Positions 60,671 to 64,000 of a stretch of DNA of 64,000 nucleotides are shown here, piece after piece. The stretch spans positions 2,294,001 through 2,358,000 of the forward strand of contig OX442317.1 in assembly GCA_949358305.1 (NCBI GenBank), read 5' to 3'. The stretch comes from Strigamia acuminata (Eukaryota > Arthropoda > Chilopoda > Geophilomorpha > Linotaeniidae). The number at the start of each line of letters is the position of its first letter. Positions within the stretch are counted from its first letter, which is position 1. Position numbers and translations under genes: made by a program. The notes beneath the pieces were generated by a model that saw only the letters and a program-made list of their open reading frames with translations, was not told the origin of the DNA and ran no database searches.

Positions 60671-63600
60671 AGGAGGTTTCCTGTGTATGGGTTTTTTTTT
60701 GTGGGTGTTTGAAGTGAGGGTGCGATGTCGGAAAAATTTGAAATGTTTGAAAAAAGTTGCTATGTTTGTGAGTATGTAACTCAAGTATCTGAAGGTGTGA
60801 GGTGCTGAAACTTGGTGAGTGTCTTAGGAATGAGTCAAGGAAATGCCAAAAAAAGTTTGGGAGGTTTCCTGTGTATGGTTTTTTTTTATGGGTGTTTGAA
60901 GTGAGGGTGCGATTTCGGGAAAAGTTGCTATGTTTGTGAGTATGTAACTGAAGTATCTGAAGGTGTGAGGTGCTGAAACTTGGTGAGTGACTTAGGAATG
61001 AGCCAAGAAAGTGCCAAAAAAAGTTTGGGAGGTTTCCTGTGTATGGGTTTTTTTTTATGGGTGTTTGAAGTGAGGGTGCGATGTCGGAAAAATTTGAAAT
61101 GTTCCTAAAAAGTTGCTATGTTTGTGAGTATGTAACTCAAGTATCTGAAGGTGTGAGGTGCTGAAACTTGGTGAGTGTCTTAGGGATGAGTCAAGGAAGT
61201 GCCAAAAAAAGTTTGGGAGGTTTCCTGTGTATGGGTTTTTTTTTATGGGTGTTTGAAGTGAGGGTGCGATTTCGGAAAAATTTGAAATGTTCCTAAAAAT
61301 TTGCTATGTTTGTGAGTATGTAACTCAAGTATCTGAAGGTGTGAGGTGCTGAACCTTGGTGAGTGTCTTAGGAATGAGCCAAGGAAGTGCCAAAAAAAGT
61401 TTGGGAGGTTTCCTGTGTATAGTTTTCTTTATATGGGTGTTTGAAGTCGGGTGCGATGTCGGAAAAATTTGAAATGTTCCTAAAAATTTGCTATGTTTGT
61501 GAGTATGTAACTCAAGTATCTGAAGGTGTGAGGTGCTGAAACTTGGTGAGTGTCTTAGGAATGAGCCAAGGAAGTGCCAAAAAAAGTTTGGGAGGTTTCC
61601 TGTGTATGGGTTTTTTTTTATGGGTGTTTGAAGTGAGGGTGCTATGTCGGAAAAATTTGAAATGTTTGAAAAAAGTTGTTATGTTTGTGAGTATGTAACT
61701 CAAGTATCTGAAGGTGTGAGGTGCTGAAACTTGGTGAGTGTCTTAGAGATGAGTCAAGGAAGTGCCAAAAAAAGTTCGGGAGGTTTCCTGTGTATAGTTT
61801 TCTTTCTATGGGTGTTTGAAGTCGGGTGCGATGTCGGAAAAATTTGAAATGTTAGTGAGTATGTAACTCAAGTTTCTGAAGGTGTGAGGTGCTGAAACTT
61901 GGTGAGTGTCTTAGGGATGAGTCAAGGAAGTGCCAAAAAAAGTTTGGGAGGTTTCCTGTGTATGGGTTTTTTTTTATGGGTGTTTGAAGTGAGGGTGCGA
62001 TGTCGGAAAAATTTGAAATGTTTGAAAAAAGTTGCTATGTTTGTGAGTATGTAACTCAAGTATCTGAAGGTGTGAGGTGCTGAAACTTGGTGAGTGTCTT
62101 AGGGATGAGTCAAGGAAGTGCCAAAAAAAGTTTGGGAGATTTCCTGTATATAGTTTTCTTTATATGGGTGTTTGAAGTCGGGTGCAATGTCGGAAAAATT
62201 TGAAATGTTTGAAAAAAGTTGCTATGTTTGTGAGTATGTAACTCAAGTATCTGAAGGTGTGAGGTGCTGAAACTTGGTGAGTGTCTTAGGAATGAGCCAA
62301 GGAAGTGCCAAAAAAAGTTTGGGAGGTTTCCTGTGTATGGGTTTTTTTTTATGGGTGTTTGAAGTCGGGTGCGATGTCGGAAAAATTTGAAATGTTAGTG
62401 AGTATGTAACTCAAGTTTCTGAAGGTGTGAGGTGCTGAAACTTGGTGAGTGTCTTAGGGATGAGCCAAGGAAGTGCCAAAAAAAGTTTGGGAGGTTTCCT
62501 GTGTATGGTTTTTTTTATGGGTGTTTGAAGTGAGGGTGCAATTTCGGGAAAAGTTGCTATGTTTGTGAGTATGTAACTCAAGTATCTGAAGGTGTGAGGT
62601 GCTGAAACTTGGTGAGTGTCTTAGGGATGAGTCAAGGAAGTGCCAAAAAAAGTTTGGGAGGTTTCCTGTGTATAGTTTTCTTAATATGGGTGTTTGAAGT
62701 CGGGTGCGATGTCGGAAAAATTTGAAATGTTTGAAAAAAGTTGCTATGTTTGTGAGTATGTAACTCAAGTATCTGAAGGTGTGAGGTGCTGAAACTTGGT
62801 GAGTGTCTTAGGAATGAGCCAAGGAAGTGCCAAAAAAAGGTTAGGAGGTTTCCTGTGTATGGGTTTTTTTTTGTGGGTGTTTGAAGTGAGGGTGCGATTT
62901 CGGAAAAATTTGAAATGTTTGAAAAAAGTTGCTATGTTTGTGAGTATGTAACTCAAGTATCTGAAGGTGTGAGGTCCTGAAACTTGGTGAGTGTCTTAGG
63001 GATGAGTCAAGGAAGTGCCAAAAAAAGTTTGGGAGGTTTCCTGTGTATGGGTTTTTTTTATGGGTGTTTGAAGTGAGGGTGCGATGTTGGAAAAATTTGA
63101 AATGTTCCTAAAAAGTTGCTATGTTTGTGAGTATGTAACTCAAGTATCTGAAGGTGTGAGGTGCTGAAACTTGGTGAGTGTCTTAGGAATGAGCGAAGGA
63201 AGTGCCAAAAAAAGTTTGGGAGGTTTCCTGTGTATGGGTTTTTTTTTATGGGTGTTTGAAGTGAGGGTGCGATGTCGGAAAAATTTGAAATGTTTGAAAA
63301 AAGTTGCTATGTTTGTGAGTATGTAACTCAAGTATCTGAAGGTGTGAGGTGCTGAAACTTGGTGAGTGTCTTAGGAATGAGCCAAGAAAGTGCCAAAAAA
63401 AAGTTTGGGAGATTTCCTGTGTATAGTTTTCTTTATATGGGTGTTTGAAGTCGGGTGCGATTTCGGAAAAATTTGAAATGTTTGAAAAAAGTTGCTATGT
63501 TTGTGAGTATGTAACTCAAGTATCTGAAGGTGTGAAGTGCTGAAACTTGGTGAGTGTGTTAGGGATGAGTCAAGGAAGTGCCAAAAAAAGTTTGGGAGGT

Positions 63601-64000
63601 TTCCTGTGTATGGGTTTTTTTTTATGGGTGTTTGAAGTGAGGGTGCGATGTCGGAAAAATTTGAAATGTTTGAAAAAAGTTGCTATGTTTGTGAGTATGT
63701 AACTCAAGTATCTGAAGGTGTGAGGTGCTGAAACTTGGTGAGTGTCTTAGGAATGAGCCAAGGAAATGCCAAAAAAAGTTTGGGAGGTTTCCTGTGTATG
63801 GGTTTTTTTTTATGGGTGTTTGAAGTGAGGGTGCGATGTCGGAAAAATTTGAAATGTTTGAAAAAAGTTGCTATGTTTGTGAGTATGTAACTCAAGTATC
63901 TGAAGGTGTGAGGTGCTGAAACTTGGTGAGTGTCTTAGGAATGAGCCAAGGAAATGCCAAAAAAAGTTTGGGAGGTTTCCTGTGTATGGGTTTTTTTTTA
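60671..64000 (+). repeat. Satellite array, segment 3 (continues past the window)
   Basis: About 18 monomers of the same satellite in the same orientation and phase, resuming with the target duplicate AGGAG. Variant-marked blocks are shared with segment 2: for example AACTGAAGTATC...GAGTGACTTAGG, and GAATGAGCGAAGG followed by a monomer with GTGAAGTGC and GAGTGTGTTAGG. Confidence 0.95.

Noticed and set aside
21446-63895. Recurring 63-codon antisense ORF (MSYILTNIATFFKHFKFF...) in every full satellite monomer
   Set aside because: It is present because the monomers are near-identical; the 188-bp period is not a multiple of three, there is no start or splice context, and indels in variant monomers break it freely.
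20418-64000. Centromeric satellite
   Set aside because: Monomer length and higher-order blocks would fit, but nothing in the sequence shows centromere function; I saw no convincing CENP-B-type box.

Overview
The window is nuclear DNA of an animal, almost certainly an arthropod. Genes are split by very short GT-AG introns, one gene is a canonical Dscam (10 Ig + 6 FNIII domains + TM), and most of the rest is arthropod-type Ty3/gypsy and Ty1/copia LTR retrotransposons plus satellite DNA. Tandemly duplicated Dscam genes and an array of whole-domain Ig7 exons (with single Ig2 and Ig3 exon sets) fit a chelicerate or myriapod better than an insect or crustacean. That placement is inference; I cannot name the species.

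Layout. (1) 1-5919: 5' part of a minus-strand Ty3/gypsy element (LTR, PBS, 948-codon gag, protease-RT-RNase H) running off the left edge. (2) 6112-18520: a tandem Dscam cluster, namely a broken 3' remnant (6112-6500), a complete-looking gene of 36 exons (6967-16825) and a broken 5' remnant (17380-18520). Five consecutive Ig7 exons lie at 10217-11816, separated by introns of 35, 49, 35 and 41 nt, shorter than any other intron in the gene. (3) 18521-20417: mostly unassigned, with a decayed minus-strand segment that may be the calpain EF-hand region. (4) 20418-64000: one tandem satellite array (monomer about 188 bp, with shorter variants) that starts with an inverted stretch and is interrupted by two retroelement insertions.

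Insertion 1 (22994-25717) is a 2.7-kb gypsy-type element whose single ORF keeps Gag, zinc knuckle, protease, and the two ends of integrase, but has lost RT/RNase H and the integrase core. Insertion 2 (32155-60670) is a four-element nest. The outer element is a gag-protease-only gypsy-type element. Its gag is interrupted by an RT-deleted copia element (33312-51773), which itself contains a tandem copia dimer, LTR-body-LTR-body-LTR (38145-51138). A full copia element (53443-60546) sits in the outer element's 3' LTR. Every insertion has TG...CA LTRs, LTRs of equal length with at most isolated differences, and a perfect 5-bp target duplication (GGAGG, AGGAG, GCTAG, AGAAT, ATAGC), so the order of insertion can be read directly and the activity is recent.

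Working together: the intact copia elements could supply RT/integrase to the RT-deleted copia, since they share the initiator-Met tRNA primer site. The two gag-protease elements share a tRNA-Ser-type primer site, need a helper not seen here, and both entered the satellite at positions one base apart in the monomer. The most interesting observations are the Ig7 exon array with its sub-minimal introns and this pair of RT-less, satellite-resident gag-protease elements.
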